A DNA stretch of 64,000 nt from Candidatus Brachybacter algidus (GTDB lineage: Bacteria; Bacteroidota; Bacteroidia; Chitinophagales; Saprospiraceae): NCBI GenBank assembly GCA_016711705.1, contig JADJSK010000008.1:13151-77150 (forward strand). The letters are read 5' to 3'. The notes under the pieces are model-generated. The model saw nothing but the letters and a program-made list of their open reading frames with translations, was not told the origin of the DNA and ran no database searches. Shown piece after piece: positions 53,991-61,958 of the stretch. The position numbers were made by a program, and so were the translations under genes. Each line of letters starts with the position of its first letter. Position 1 is the first letter of the stretch.

Positions 53991-54121
53991 AGATTCCTCG
54001 TTTCACTCGGAATGACATCATAATCTATTTTTTGGGAAGTTAAGCGGTGGCACAGCCACCGCCTAACTTCCCCCTTAAACCCCAGACACTGATCGTCATT
54101 CCGAGCTACGCGAGGAATCTT
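53991..54121. repeat. Nested inverted-repeat element
   Basis: Outer arms: AGATTCCTCGTTTCACTCGG (53991 on) against CCGAGCTACGCGAGGAATCT (54102-54121), 26 nt with about 22 matching. Inner hairpin: 18-nt arms 54034-54051 and 54055-54072 (GGGAAGTTAAGCGGTGGC), one mismatch, 3-nt loop. GTCATTCCGAG...CGAGGAATCT repeats are common extragenic palindromes in several phyla. No ORF. Confidence 0.8.
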
Positions 54122-54181
54122 CCCCTATATAACTAAATTTAATGTGCTGTAAATTAAGTAATTAAAATAATTAGTAATAGC

Positions 54182-54210
54182 TCCCCCTTGGCCCCCTCAA
54201 ACAAGGGGGA
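54182..54210. repeat. CCCCCTTG/CAAGGGGG hairpin
   Basis: Eight-plus-one bp perfect stem with 11-nt loop, in a gene-free stretch between the nested repeat and the membrane-protein gene. No T-tract, so not an obvious terminator. Confidence 0.55.
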
Positions 54211-54364
54211 TATGTTTTCACCGCTTACTCTTCACTCTTATTTTTACCTTTTTAATTTTGGAAGCAAAGCATTACAGTGGAACCAACATCTAATCGCGCA
54301 GCTGCGGGACCATCTACCTTTGTTTGTTAACTGCCGAAACTTGAGTACTTAAAACTAATTAAAA

Positions 54365-55048
54365 ATGCAAAATTTACCAATCTACGTTTACATCACATTT
54401 GGTGTTACTGTACTCGCTGCTATCTTGCTTTTCTTCAGAGCCACCAATTATTCGAAGCCATTTATTATTGGTTCGCTTTCTTGGATAGGACTTCAGTCAG
54501 CGCTAGCCATTTCGGGGTTTTACAATGATACTGCCACCATGACGACAAGATTTACCTTGTTATTTCTGCCGGCGCTGCTTTATATATTGTCGCTGTTCTT
54601 CTTTAAGAAGGGAAGGCAAATTATTGATGACTTGAATTTGCCAACGCTTACACTGATTCACACAATCAGAATTCCAGTAGAAATGGTATTATTCTGGTTG
54701 TTTCTGCATCACTCCATTCCTCAGGCGATGACCTTTGAGGGCAGAAATTTTGATATACTTTCCGGAATTACGGCGCCTTTCATTTATTATTTTTCTTTTG
54801 TCAAAAAGAAATTAGGAAATAAATTCATAATTATTTGGAATTTAATTTGTCTGATCTTATTGATAAACGTCGTTTCAACCGCGCTGCTATCCTTACCGGA
54901 GCGGTTTGAGTTATTTGGTTTTGAGCAACCGAACATCGCACTCGGATTTTTTCCTTTTATGTTATTGCCCACTTTTCTGGTACCCCTGGTGTTATTGGCT
55001 ATGTTGGCGAGCATCAGGCAATTGATAAAATACAAACCAATGAATTGA
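54365..55048 (+). CDS. hypothetical polytopic membrane protein
   Basis: A 227-residue protein with about six or seven hydrophobic segments (residues 5-24, 33-50, 64-78, 100-120, 132-148, 160-180, 195-220), for example YITFGVTVLAAILLFFRA and FFPFMLLPTFLVPLVLLAML. No catalytic motif recognised. Codon use is closer to the chromosome than gene 1. It lies between the right element of gene 1 and the left motif of gene 2 and has neither boundary of its own. Function unknown. Confidence 0.8.
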   Translation: MQNLPIYVYITFGVTVLAAILLFFRATNYSKPFIIGSLSWIGLQSALAISGFYNDTATMTTRFTLLFLPALLYILSLFFFKKGRQIIDDLNLPTLTLIHTIRIPVEMVLFWLFLHHSIPQAMTFEGRNFDILSGITAPFIYYFSFVKKKLGNKFIIIWNLICLILLINVVSTALLSLPERFELFGFEQPNIALGFFPFMLLPTFLVPLVLLAMLASIRQLIKYKPMN

Positions 55049-55119
55049 CAATAAATATTTGGAAGTAAAAAAGTGTAAAACAAGTGTGGCATTCGCCAAC
55101 AAGGTATTGGAAGAACAGG

Positions 55120-55139
55120 GCTGAGGTGCGAACTTCAGC
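55120..55139. other. 8-bp hairpin with GCGA tetraloop
   Basis: GCTGAGGT-GCGA-ACTTCAGC, one G-U pair, GNRA-type loop, followed by TTTCGTGTTTT. It could be a weak terminator for the membrane-protein gene or a domain of a structured RNA in the 55049-55345 spacer. Confidence 0.45.
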
Positions 55140-55252
55140 TTTCGTGTTTTATGTGTGTACTGTGGATTTATCTTTAAAGATAGGATGATCCGGTTATTGG
55201 GAATTGATTGATCTGGATTTTAGAAAATAAGGAAGATGTTCTGCTTTAAATC

Positions 55253-55345
55253 AATATCTTTGGAGAAATTGGAATCACATTTATGTAGAGTTACCCAAAT
55301 TGGGTGGATATGCGAAACTCTGTGAGGGATATAAATAAGTTGGGT
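55253..55345. other. Structured region and left boundary motif of cassette-like gene 2
   Basis: Begins AATATCTTTGGAGAAATT and ends GTGAGGGATATAAATAAGTTGGGT (split as 55322-55338 and core GTTGGGT 55339-55345). Both ends align with 57418-57511. Between them a hairpin GAGTT(ACCCAA..TTGGGT)AACTC can form, and the second copy has a different but also foldable middle. Suggests a conserved RNA or single-strand DNA fold. Confidence 0.5.
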
Positions 55346-55362
55346 AGGTTTAAGAATAAACT

Positions 55363-56955
55363 ATGAGTTACGATATAATTTTTCCAGATAGAAATGGAAT
55401 TACTGGGAATGAAACAATTACAACTGAAAATAATATTGTGCTCATTGGAGCAAATGGTTCAGGTAAAACACGATTAGGTGTTAGAATTGAGGAATTGACC
55501 CAAAATTCTATCACAGTTCATCGAATAAGTGCCCAAAAGGCCTTAAATATTCCTGACTATGCTGAAATTAAAAACATTGAACAAGCAGAAAACGAACTTC
55601 TATTTGGAAGGTCTGACGAGCATGCTAATATTGATAATAAAATGAATACAAGATGGGGCAGAAAACCTGCTACCTTCTTGCTAGATGACTATTCAAGGCT
55701 TCTTTCATTGCTTTTTGCTAAATCAGCTGAAAGAGACAGGGATTATACGCTTGCTGCGAAAGAAAGAGAAAGTTATTCAGAAGTACCAGATGCACCTATA
55801 GACAAAATTATTTCTCTATGGAACACAATAATGCCACATAGAGGAGTCTCATTTGCCGATGGAAAGGTCATGGCTCATAAGACAGGGCAAGATGAGTATC
55901 ATGGTCAAGAAATGAGTGATGGAGAAAGGGTTATTTTGTATTTAATCGGTCAATGTTTATGCATCCCTGAAAATTCTATAATTATTATAGATGAACCTGA
56001 AATTCATATACACAAATCGTTAGTTGATAAACTATGGAATCAGATTGAATCGCATATTCAAAACAAACTTTTGATATATATCACTCATGATTTAGATTTT
56101 GCTTCATCAAGAACTGATGCCAAGAAAATATGGATTCAAGAATATAATGGCAATAATCAATGGTTTTGGGAAGATACACCTGTTGACGAGAATTTACCTG
56201 AAGGTTTAATGCTTGAAATAATTGGAAATAGAAAAGATGTGATTTTTTGTGAAGGTGAAAGCGGAAAACTAGATTCTGCAATATATCAATTAATATATCC
56301 TAATCACCATATAATACCAAGAGGGGGAGGCGACAAAGTTGTTGAAGCTACAAAAGCATTCAGAGCTAATACTGCTCTACATCATCTTACTGCTCATGGG
56401 ATTATTGATAGTGACTATAAAGAACCAGCAGAAATAGCAGCATTATTAGGTCATAATATTCATACTATATCTGTTGCTGAAATTGAAAATTTATTTTGCA
56501 TAGAGCCTGTATTGCGAATAATTTCTGAACATTTAGAAATGGATGCTAATGACAAAGTAAATGAAGTGATAGACTTTTTAATTGCTTCTTTGGTTGCTGA
56601 ATTTAGTGTTCAAATTTCGTCAAAAGCTGAAAAAATAATTGAATATCAGCTCGGAGCATTTTCAAAGGAATCTAATTCAGAACAAGGCTTAACAGATGGT
56701 CTTAAAACTACATTGGAAAGAATTGATGTTTCAGCAACATACGAGGAATCAAGAGTTGCTTTTCAAAATGCCATTGATGAAAGGAATTTAGAGAAATTAC
56801 TCCTGATATATAATAGAAAATCCCTTCCAAATAGACTTTCTGGAACTTTCGGCTTAGCAAAAGGAGAGTATGGAAAACTATTAGTTCGTTTATTAAAAGG
56901 GAGCAGACAGGCGGAGCTTATTGCTGCACTAAAACAGTTCTTACCTGAAATATGA
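55363..56955 (+). CDS. AAA/ABC-type ATPase fused to a DUF4435 TOPRIM-like domain (PARIS-like defence protein)
   Basis: A 530-residue protein. ATPase part, residues 1-285: P-loop IGANGSGKTRLG (about 27-38), signature-like MSDGERVILYLIG, Walker B NSIIIIDEPEIHIHKS and switch histidine ITHDLDFASS. From residue about 290 a DUF4435/TOPRIM-like domain: DVIFCEGESGKLDSAIYQLI (glutamate), IIPRGGGDKVVEATKAF and HGIIDSDYKEPAE (D-x-D), then ISVAEIENLFC. In the PARIS anti-phage system an AriA ATPase traps the AriB DUF4435 effector; single-gene fusions have been described. Defence function is inferred from architecture. Bounded by cassette-like motifs. Confidence 0.82.
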   Translation: MSYDIIFPDRNGITGNETITTENNIVLIGANGSGKTRLGVRIEELTQNSITVHRISAQKALNIPDYAEIKNIEQAENELLFGRSDEHANIDNKMNTRWGRKPATFLLDDYSRLLSLLFAKSAERDRDYTLAAKERESYSEVPDAPIDKIISLWNTIMPHRGVSFADGKVMAHKTGQDEYHGQEMSDGERVILYLIGQCLCIPENSIIIIDEPEIHIHKSLVDKLWNQIESHIQNKLLIYITHDLDFASSRTDAKKIWIQEYNGNNQWFWEDTPVDENLPEGLMLEIIGNRKDVIFCEGESGKLDSAIYQLIYPNHHIIPRGGGDKVVEATKAFRANTALHHLTAHGIIDSDYKEPAEIAALLGHNIHTISVAEIENLFCIEPVLRIISEHLEMDANDKVNEVIDFLIASLVAEFSVQISSKAEKIIEYQLGAFSKESNSEQGLTDGLKTTLERIDVSATYEESRVAFQNAIDERNLEKLLLIYNRKSLPNRLSGTFGLAKGEYGKLLVRLLKGSRQAELIAALKQFLPEI

Positions 56956-56968
56956 AATAATAAAAGCA

Positions 56969-57060
56969 CTACTCATTCGAGTAGACGGCCTCACCAGATT
57001 ACTCTGATGTGTTGCGCCTCTCACACCATCGTGCGTGCGAATCACATATAGGGCGGTTCA
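56969..57060 (-). repeat. Right element copy 2: group II intron domain V-VI-like
   Basis: Minus strand from 57060: TGAACCGCCCTATATGTGAT, TCGCACGCACGATGG, TGTGAGAGGCGCAACACATC, AGAGTAATCTGGTGAGGCC, GTCTACTCGA. The order hairpin, GGTGTGAGAGG, terminal CTACTCGA is that of group II intron domains V and VI. It starts directly after gene 2, and the gene-specific CTACTCATT (56969-56977) overlaps its end. No reverse transcriptase gene is present up to 57500. Confidence 0.7.
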
Positions 57061-57487
57061 TTACCCACAAAAAGGATACTTACTATTCCATGTTAATAAA
57101 TGTCTCTTAAACATCCTTTCTCTCTCTGCTTTTAGCTACTTATACAGTGGAGTTTGCAATTCGTGGCACACACAGCACCCATAAGAAATTGCTGTTCATT
57201 GTTTAAATGAAGACTTTATGGCTTTTGGTCGACATCCTTCCATTTTTAAAAATAGAAAAGCCAACGATCTAAGCAGCGTTGCTTTTCTGCATAGAAAAGA
57301 AACCTAAGCAAGCGATGAAAATGATCGGAGGTCAGATTCCATTCACAGTGCATGCATATGAGCGTTATGGCAAATAATTCTGGAGGAAGAATATGGAATA
57401 AATACTTGTGAAAAATGAATATCTTTAGAGGAATTTAACTTGTGGTAATTGCGCATTTATCTATATTGGCGATATATGTGTTATGAA
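57061..57487. other. Non-coding spacer between right element 2 and left motif 3
   Basis: No frame with coding character. The block 57418-57487 is the first part of the conserved region also seen at 55253-55321. An ORF-less group II intron would be about the size of 56978-57505. Confidence 0.45.
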
Positions 57488-57514
57488 GTGAGGGATATAA
57501 ACCAGTTGGGTGCT
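57488..57514 (+). repeat. Left boundary motif of cassette-like gene 3
   Basis: GTGAGGGATATAAACCAG followed by TTGGGTGCT (57506-57514). TTGGGTGCT is a perfect 9-bp inverted repeat of AGCACCCAA at 58065-58073 after the gene. GTGAGG can pair with the CCTCAC at the start of each right element. Confidence 0.6.
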
Positions 57515-57539
57515 ATGTTAAAAATGCCAAACTATTGCT

Positions 57540-58058
57540 ATGAAAGATAAATCAGTAATATATCCTTCAAATAAACTATTAATTGAATTAGCAAAAATTT
57601 GTAAGTCAGTTTATGGAAGTCCTATAAACCATAAAATACTAACAATTAAAGATAAAAAGCTAAACCATCAAAGAATAATTCATGGTTCATTACATAGAGG
57701 TTTTTGTAGATTTTATTTGCAGTTAAACTCCGTTTTAAATATAAGAATATAACTGATAAAAGTATTGAACACATTATTTTATTTGGCTCTCCCGCTGTTG
57801 GATTTGATGAATTTAAGCGTTATTATGGCGACTTAAATTCGAGGACATTAAGAGTTATCAACGGTTCTGACATTGTACCTTTACACCTCCGTTTTCTTTA
57901 GACATATAGGTGAGTCAATTTGGTACAATAAAACACAAGTAATCGAAAATGAGAGTTGGTTATTTAGACTATTGTATTCGTTAAAATTACCAATTAGCAA
58001 TTTTTTTAAAGAACATTCTATGGAAAAATATATTGAAACGTTAAAGGGCTTGAATTAA
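57540..58058 (+). pseudogene. class 3 lipase-like gene, decayed
   Basis: Pieces of an alpha/beta hydrolase in three frames: N-terminal LLIELAKICKSVYG to HRGFCRFYLQLN (57540-57750), then HIILFGSPAVGFDEFKRYYG and LRVINGSDIVPLHL in a second frame (about 57770-57900), then RHIGESIWYNKTQVIENESW in a third (to 58058). The order FGSPAVG, N-x-DIVP, HIGE matches Lipase_3 proteins, but the nucleophile segment GHSLGGA is missing between the first and second piece. At least one deletion and one further frameshift, so non-functional as sequenced. Framed by cassette-like boundaries. Confidence 0.7.
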
Positions 58059-58064
58059 AAGCAC

Positions 58065-58153
58065 AGCACCCAATCGATTAGACGACCTCACCAGATTACT
58101 GCGATGTCTGCGCGGCTCACACCACCCTGCGTACGGACTACGTGCAGGGCCAT
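58065..58153 (-). repeat. Right element copy 3: best-preserved group II intron domain V-VI-like
   Basis: Minus strand from 58153: GATGGCCCTGCACGTAGTCC, GTACGCAGGGTGGTGTGAG, then GCAGTAATCTGGTGAGGTC, GTCTAATCGA. CCCTGC/GCAGGG forms a lower stem, AC a 2-nt bulge and ACG/CGT an upper stem: the shape of domain V. AGCACCCAA (58065-58073) lies at its gene side. Confidence 0.7.
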
Positions 58154-58158
58154 CTTTA

Positions 58159-58305
58159 ACTCAACCGAATTTGTTTATAGTATTCAAGCATTGAGATAGA
58201 AGCTGCGACTTCAAGTGATTTGCAATTACTGTATTTCTGAAAATGAAAATCGTGTTCATCACCACTAACCTTTGAAGTCGCCCTTATAAATACAGATCGT
58301 TAAGC
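58159..58305 (+). other. attC-like site (candidate)
   Basis: ACTCAAC (58159-58165, fits RYYYAAC) and GTTAAGC (58299-58305, fits GTTRRRY), 134 nt apart, enclosing a 10-bp inverted repeat GCGACTTCAA (58205-58214) / TTGAAGTCGC (58272-58281). Size and order fit an integron attC site, but the inner arms are not at the usual distance and no integrase is in the window. The rest of 58306-58423 is an A/T-rich gene upstream region. Confidence 0.35.
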
Positions 58306-58423
58306 CCAATCAAAAAATTAATAAAAAAAATATTGTTAAATATTATTATCTTGCTTGTGTTTTCTAAAACCATTTGCATTGAATTATACAATATGTCTAA
58401 TTAACAACTAAAAATTCAACATT

Positions 58424-59425
58424 ATGTCTAATAAATATTTATCAGAATTTGAACAGGAGTTTGAAATGGATGATGAAGCAAATGATTCATCTAGATTAAA
58501 TAATGAATATAGTTATGAAGTTGATGATGAATTTGAAAATGATGATGAATTCGAAAATGACGATGAATTTGAAAATGATGGTGAACTCGAAAGCGATGAT
58601 GAGTTGGAAAATGATGATGAATTCGAAAATGATGATGAGTTGGAAAGTGATGATGAATTTGAAACTGATGATGAATTTGAAACTGATTATGCTTCCATGA
58701 GTCGTGATGGTAATTATGACAGGGATAGGGAGTTCGAAAATCGTTTATATAGAGCAATCAGATCGAATGCAGATAATGAACTCCAAACAGAATTAGAGAT
58801 AGATAACATCCTGCATGAGATGGAGCAGGACTATTTTTTTGGATCTGCTAAAAGGTGGCTTAAAAGAAAAGCAAAAAAGTATGGCAAATTTGCTATTCCT
58901 GGTTATGGTGCATTAAAGGCCGTATCGTCCTTAGGTAGAATTAATATAAGAAACTTATTAAAAAATAAGTTACTTCAGACAGCTGCCGGATTTATTCCTG
59001 GCGCAGGACCAATAGTAAGCAAAGCAATGGGAATAGCCGGTGATGTCCTGAATAAGGCTGATGCCGCTAAACAAAGAATTGAAGATGTAGTTCAGGTTGG
59101 TAAAGATGCATATCAGAATTTAGCAAGTACAATTCCTGAAGCTCAAAATGAATTGGAGGTAAAAAAGGCATCTAATATTGCCTTAAGGAGTGCTCTTAAT
59201 AATCAGCGCCTAAATAGAAGTAGAAATCGCACAGTAATTGACAATAGAAAAAGTACACAATACTCAAATAGGACAAAAAGAATAATTAATCTTCAACCTA
59301 ATTCCAGAGTTGCAATTTTCCCATTAAAAATTTCTATCAATAGAAGACAAAAAGTGATCCCTATAAAGCCTTCTTCTATCGTAGTTGTCAAAAATAACAG
59401 GATTATCATTTGGGAATTAAAATAA
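58424..59425 (+). CDS. acidic hexapeptide-repeat protein
   Basis: A 333-residue protein. Start MSNKYLSEFEQEFEMDDEAN; residues about 34-88 are nine D-D/G-E-F/L-E-N/S/T hexapeptides encoded by 18-nt tandem repeats (58524-58688). Then FFGSAKRWLKRKAKKYGKFA, a Gly/Ala-rich hydrophobic helix TAAGFIPGAGPIVSKAMGIA (residues about 190-209) and a basic C-terminus ending SSIVVVKNNRIIIWELK. No signal peptide. Proteins with E/D-F/Y-E repeats and a glycine-rich helix occur near toxin or effector clusters; I know no established function. First gene of a plus-strand run, 7 nt before the next. Confidence 0.75.
   Translation: MSNKYLSEFEQEFEMDDEANDSSRLNNEYSYEVDDEFENDDEFENDDEFENDGELESDDELENDDEFENDDELESDDEFETDDEFETDYASMSRDGNYDRDREFENRLYRAIRSNADNELQTELEIDNILHEMEQDYFFGSAKRWLKRKAKKYGKFAIPGYGALKAVSSLGRINIRNLLKNKLLQTAAGFIPGAGPIVSKAMGIAGDVLNKADAAKQRIEDVVQVGKDAYQNLASTIPEAQNELEVKKASNIALRSALNNQRLNRSRNRTVIDNRKSTQYSNRTKRIINLQPNSRVAIFPLKISINRRQKVIPIKPSSIVVVKNNRIIIWELK
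58524..58688 (+). repeat. 18-nt coding tandem repeat (DDEFEN)
   Basis: Nine 18-nt units such as GATGATGAATTCGAAAAT, differing mainly at third positions and at F/L and N/S/T codons. Lies in the hexapeptide-repeat gene; copy number is prone to slippage or assembly collapse. Confidence 0.9.
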
Positions 59426-59431
59426 AAAGTA

Positions 59432-60685
59432 ATGCTTGATGCTGCTTTATATAAGCCTAACTCTTTTTTACTTTCTCAGATAGAATCTTTGAAAGCTAGG
59501 ACTGAGTTGTTAACAGGGTTGAATAAAGTTGTATCTACAAAAGTTTATTTAAATATAAAGCCTGCCCAATGGTTTCCTATTAATAATCAATTAAATACTG
59601 TTGCAAATAAAATTTCTCGTCAATTAGACACCTGTACAGATAGTTATTTGATTTATGCAGACGATGAAAGGCAAAAAAGTAAGTTAATAAATGTACTGGG
59701 TGAAATTGAATTACAACTATCACAGGCATATAACTTCTATGATACCTACATGGATATTCTTACACAAAGATTAAGTCCTGTTTTAGGTCCTTTGCTTAGA
59801 GGTTGCGATGAAATTGCAGCAGATGGATTAAAACATGAATATCTTACATCTGTTACAAAAAATCCAATTGTTTATTGTGATAGAGGTTTTGGAGCAAGTA
59901 TTTTACGTGAAGGTGTAACACTTGCAAAAACTGTAAATCCTGTCGCCTTTATCGCTATTCCATATTCCAGGCTGGCAGAAAAATACAATTTAATTTCAAT
60001 TTATCATGAGGTGGGTCACCAGGCATTATATAAACTCGATCTCGTTGAACCGTTTCGGCAAGTCTTTTCATTGTCTGCAAAAAATGCTGGAGCAAATCAA
60101 TTACTTCAAAACATGCTTGCTAACTGGTCAAAAGAAATCATTCCGGATTTTTGGGCTTTTGGGCATACCGGTATGGGGCAAACATCCTCTATCAGAGATG
60201 TATTATTAGTTCCCCAAGCAATGGCATTGAGTATTTCACCTTATCAACAACACCCTCCTCCTTATTTGAGATTTCTAATTTCTGTAGAATGGTGTCGTTT
60301 CTTATGGGGTCGAGGTGATTGGGACGAGTGGGCTGAAGAATGGGAGACTTTTTATCCTGTTGAATATTTAGATAAAGCAACTAAAGAAATTATTCTACAA
60401 GCAAAAAAAATATTACCAAATATTGCAAGGGCAACTATAACTACCCGGTTTAAAAAATTAAGCAATAAAACTATTGCCACCTTTTTTGATATGGAAAGTA
60501 TTAGCCCAGGTAATTTATTAAAATGCAAAAACAAAGATCATCTTTTAAATCAATCAATTGGAGTTCAACTGTCTGCATTTAGACTTATAAGAGACAAAAA
60601 TAATATGCCGATTGCTAAACTAAATGCAATTTTAAATTCATGGCTAATTAACCTAAGTACACAAAATAATTATAATCACAATTAA
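59432..60685 (+). CDS. putative zinc metallopeptidase (HExxH), unknown family
   Basis: A 417-residue protein. Zinc motif LISIYHEVGHQALYKLDLVE (HEVGH near residue 191), preceded by KTVNPVAFIAIPYSRLAEKY. No signal peptide is visible (starts MLDAALYKPNSFLLSQIESL). An N-terminal helical part (residues 1-130) precedes the catalytic region. The third ligand is not obvious; D/E candidates are in DEWAEEWETFYPVEYLD. Lies 7 nt after the hexapeptide-repeat gene and 12 nt before the next, so part of one transcript. Family unrecognised; peptidase activity inferred from the motif alone. Confidence 0.7.
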   Translation: MLDAALYKPNSFLLSQIESLKARTELLTGLNKVVSTKVYLNIKPAQWFPINNQLNTVANKISRQLDTCTDSYLIYADDERQKSKLINVLGEIELQLSQAYNFYDTYMDILTQRLSPVLGPLLRGCDEIAADGLKHEYLTSVTKNPIVYCDRGFGASILREGVTLAKTVNPVAFIAIPYSRLAEKYNLISIYHEVGHQALYKLDLVEPFRQVFSLSAKNAGANQLLQNMLANWSKEIIPDFWAFGHTGMGQTSSIRDVLLVPQAMALSISPYQQHPPPYLRFLISVEWCRFLWGRGDWDEWAEEWETFYPVEYLDKATKEIILQAKKILPNIARATITTRFKKLSNKTIATFFDMESISPGNLLKCKNKDHLLNQSIGVQLSAFRLIRDKNNMPIAKLNAILNSWLINLSTQNNYNHN

Positions 60686-60697
60686 AAATTAAGATAT

Positions 60698-60976
60698 ATG
60701 CCAACTGATTCATTATTTAAAATCCATGAGACTTCTCAATTCAAATGGTCTGATATGCCCTTTTTCCTTATAGATTATTACAATTATATGTTGGGTATTG
60801 TTCACTCAAAAGATAAAGATCAATTTAAGGATTCAAATTTTAAATTTTACAACCCTAATTTATGTTTGGCATTTAATGGATATTCAAATGATGATAAAGA
60901 GATGAATAATAACACTTATTGTCAAGAATTGAAGGAAGAAAATAATTTAAATAATAGCCCATGTTACCCTAATTAA
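60698..60976 (+). CDS. hypothetical protein, N-terminal part (frameshifted)
   Basis: A 92-residue opening (MPTDSLFKIHETSQFKWSDM). Adding one T near 60973 (AATTAAATT to AATTTAAATT) continues the frame without a stop into LNYNRIRPFDNKIISTKLQL and then the 61048-61851 frame. So this and the next entry are probably one gene of about 384 residues. No recognised domain. Confidence 0.6.
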   Translation: MPTDSLFKIHETSQFKWSDMPFFLIDYYNYMLGIVHSKDKDQFKDSNFKFYNPNLCLAFNGYSNDDKEMNNNTYCQELKEENNLNNSPCYPN

Positions 60977-61047
60977 ATTATAACCGAATAAGACCATTTG
61001 ATAACAAAATAATTAGTACTAAACTGCAGCTTACAAACCAACTAGGC

Positions 61048-61851
61048 ATGGGTTCAGTCATCTGGTTATACTATTATGAAAAAATGGGCATATTTAAAAT
61101 TTTGGGTGCATTACTAGATGATTACAACTACAAAGGAAAATATACTATTAAAATAAAAAAAGACTATGCAGTCCTATTAGAGCATGTATCTACCATGTAT
61201 CGAATGGGAATTTCCTCTAATTTAAGGGACAGGGTTACGCTTTATGAAAAGTCGCTGGGGCTATCTATTGATAATAATTATGGCATGGCTACCACACGAA
61301 ATGAAAGTTTCATGAAAACTTTTGATGGGATTTTAAAACAGGCTTTGGAGCATTATGCTTACAGGAGATTAGATAATGCGATAAATTTAGCATCCAACCC
61401 TCACCCAACAAGGTCTTCCGTGGCTACTTTAACCACAATTAAAGATTCTCTTGAAAATCTTAAGAGTCAATTTCAACCTTTTTATTACGGACGAAATACC
61501 ATAAACACTTTCCTAGGCATTGCAACAGTATATGCAACTATATGCTTAATACGTTTGCTAAAAGGCGAAATAGGCATCTCTCCACAATTTGACAAACCTC
61601 AAGATTTTATCCCAGCAGCGTATGATATACTTGTAATGGGTAAGCCTGCCGTAAATACAGACAACAATCGGTTTATAATATATGATAATTGTGCTTCATA
61701 CGGTTACCGCCTATTAACAGATTTTGAATTGGTGGACACTTCATTATTTAATCCAAGTAGTATTATTGATGATCCGCTAAATTTATGGATTAATAATATA
61801 GAGCCATGGGTGGAAGGGTATAAGAAAGCGGTGGGTTCTATTAAAGATTGA
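61048..61851 (+). CDS. hypothetical protein, main part
   Basis: The frame is open from 60977 (no ATG before 61048). 267 residues from MGSVIWLYYYEKMGIFKILG. Mostly helical; SQFQPFYYGRNTINTFLGIA and TVYATICLIRLLKGEIGISP include a hydrophobic stretch; the end DPLNLWINNIEPWVEGYKKA is conserved-looking. No known motif. Same strand and spacing as its neighbours, so probably a member of the same cluster. Confidence 0.65.
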   Translation: MGSVIWLYYYEKMGIFKILGALLDDYNYKGKYTIKIKKDYAVLLEHVSTMYRMGISSNLRDRVTLYEKSLGLSIDNNYGMATTRNESFMKTFDGILKQALEHYAYRRLDNAINLASNPHPTRSSVATLTTIKDSLENLKSQFQPFYYGRNTINTFLGIATVYATICLIRLLKGEIGISPQFDKPQDFIPAAYDILVMGKPAVNTDNNRFIIYDNCASYGYRLLTDFELVDTSLFNPSSIIDDPLNLWINNIEPWVEGYKKAVGSIKD

Positions 61852-61958
61852 TTAAAAAATCAGTCTAAAGGAAAGAAATTTTTTAGGCAGAGAATTTAAC
61901 CTCCTCAAAGTTTGATTAATAATATATTTAATTAATTTATTTTATAAATCGGTAAAAT

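Noticed and set aside
58491..58757. Antisense histidine-rich open frame opposite the hexapeptide repeat
   Set aside because: It is the mirror of the GATGAT/GAATTT tandem repeat and has no independent coding features.
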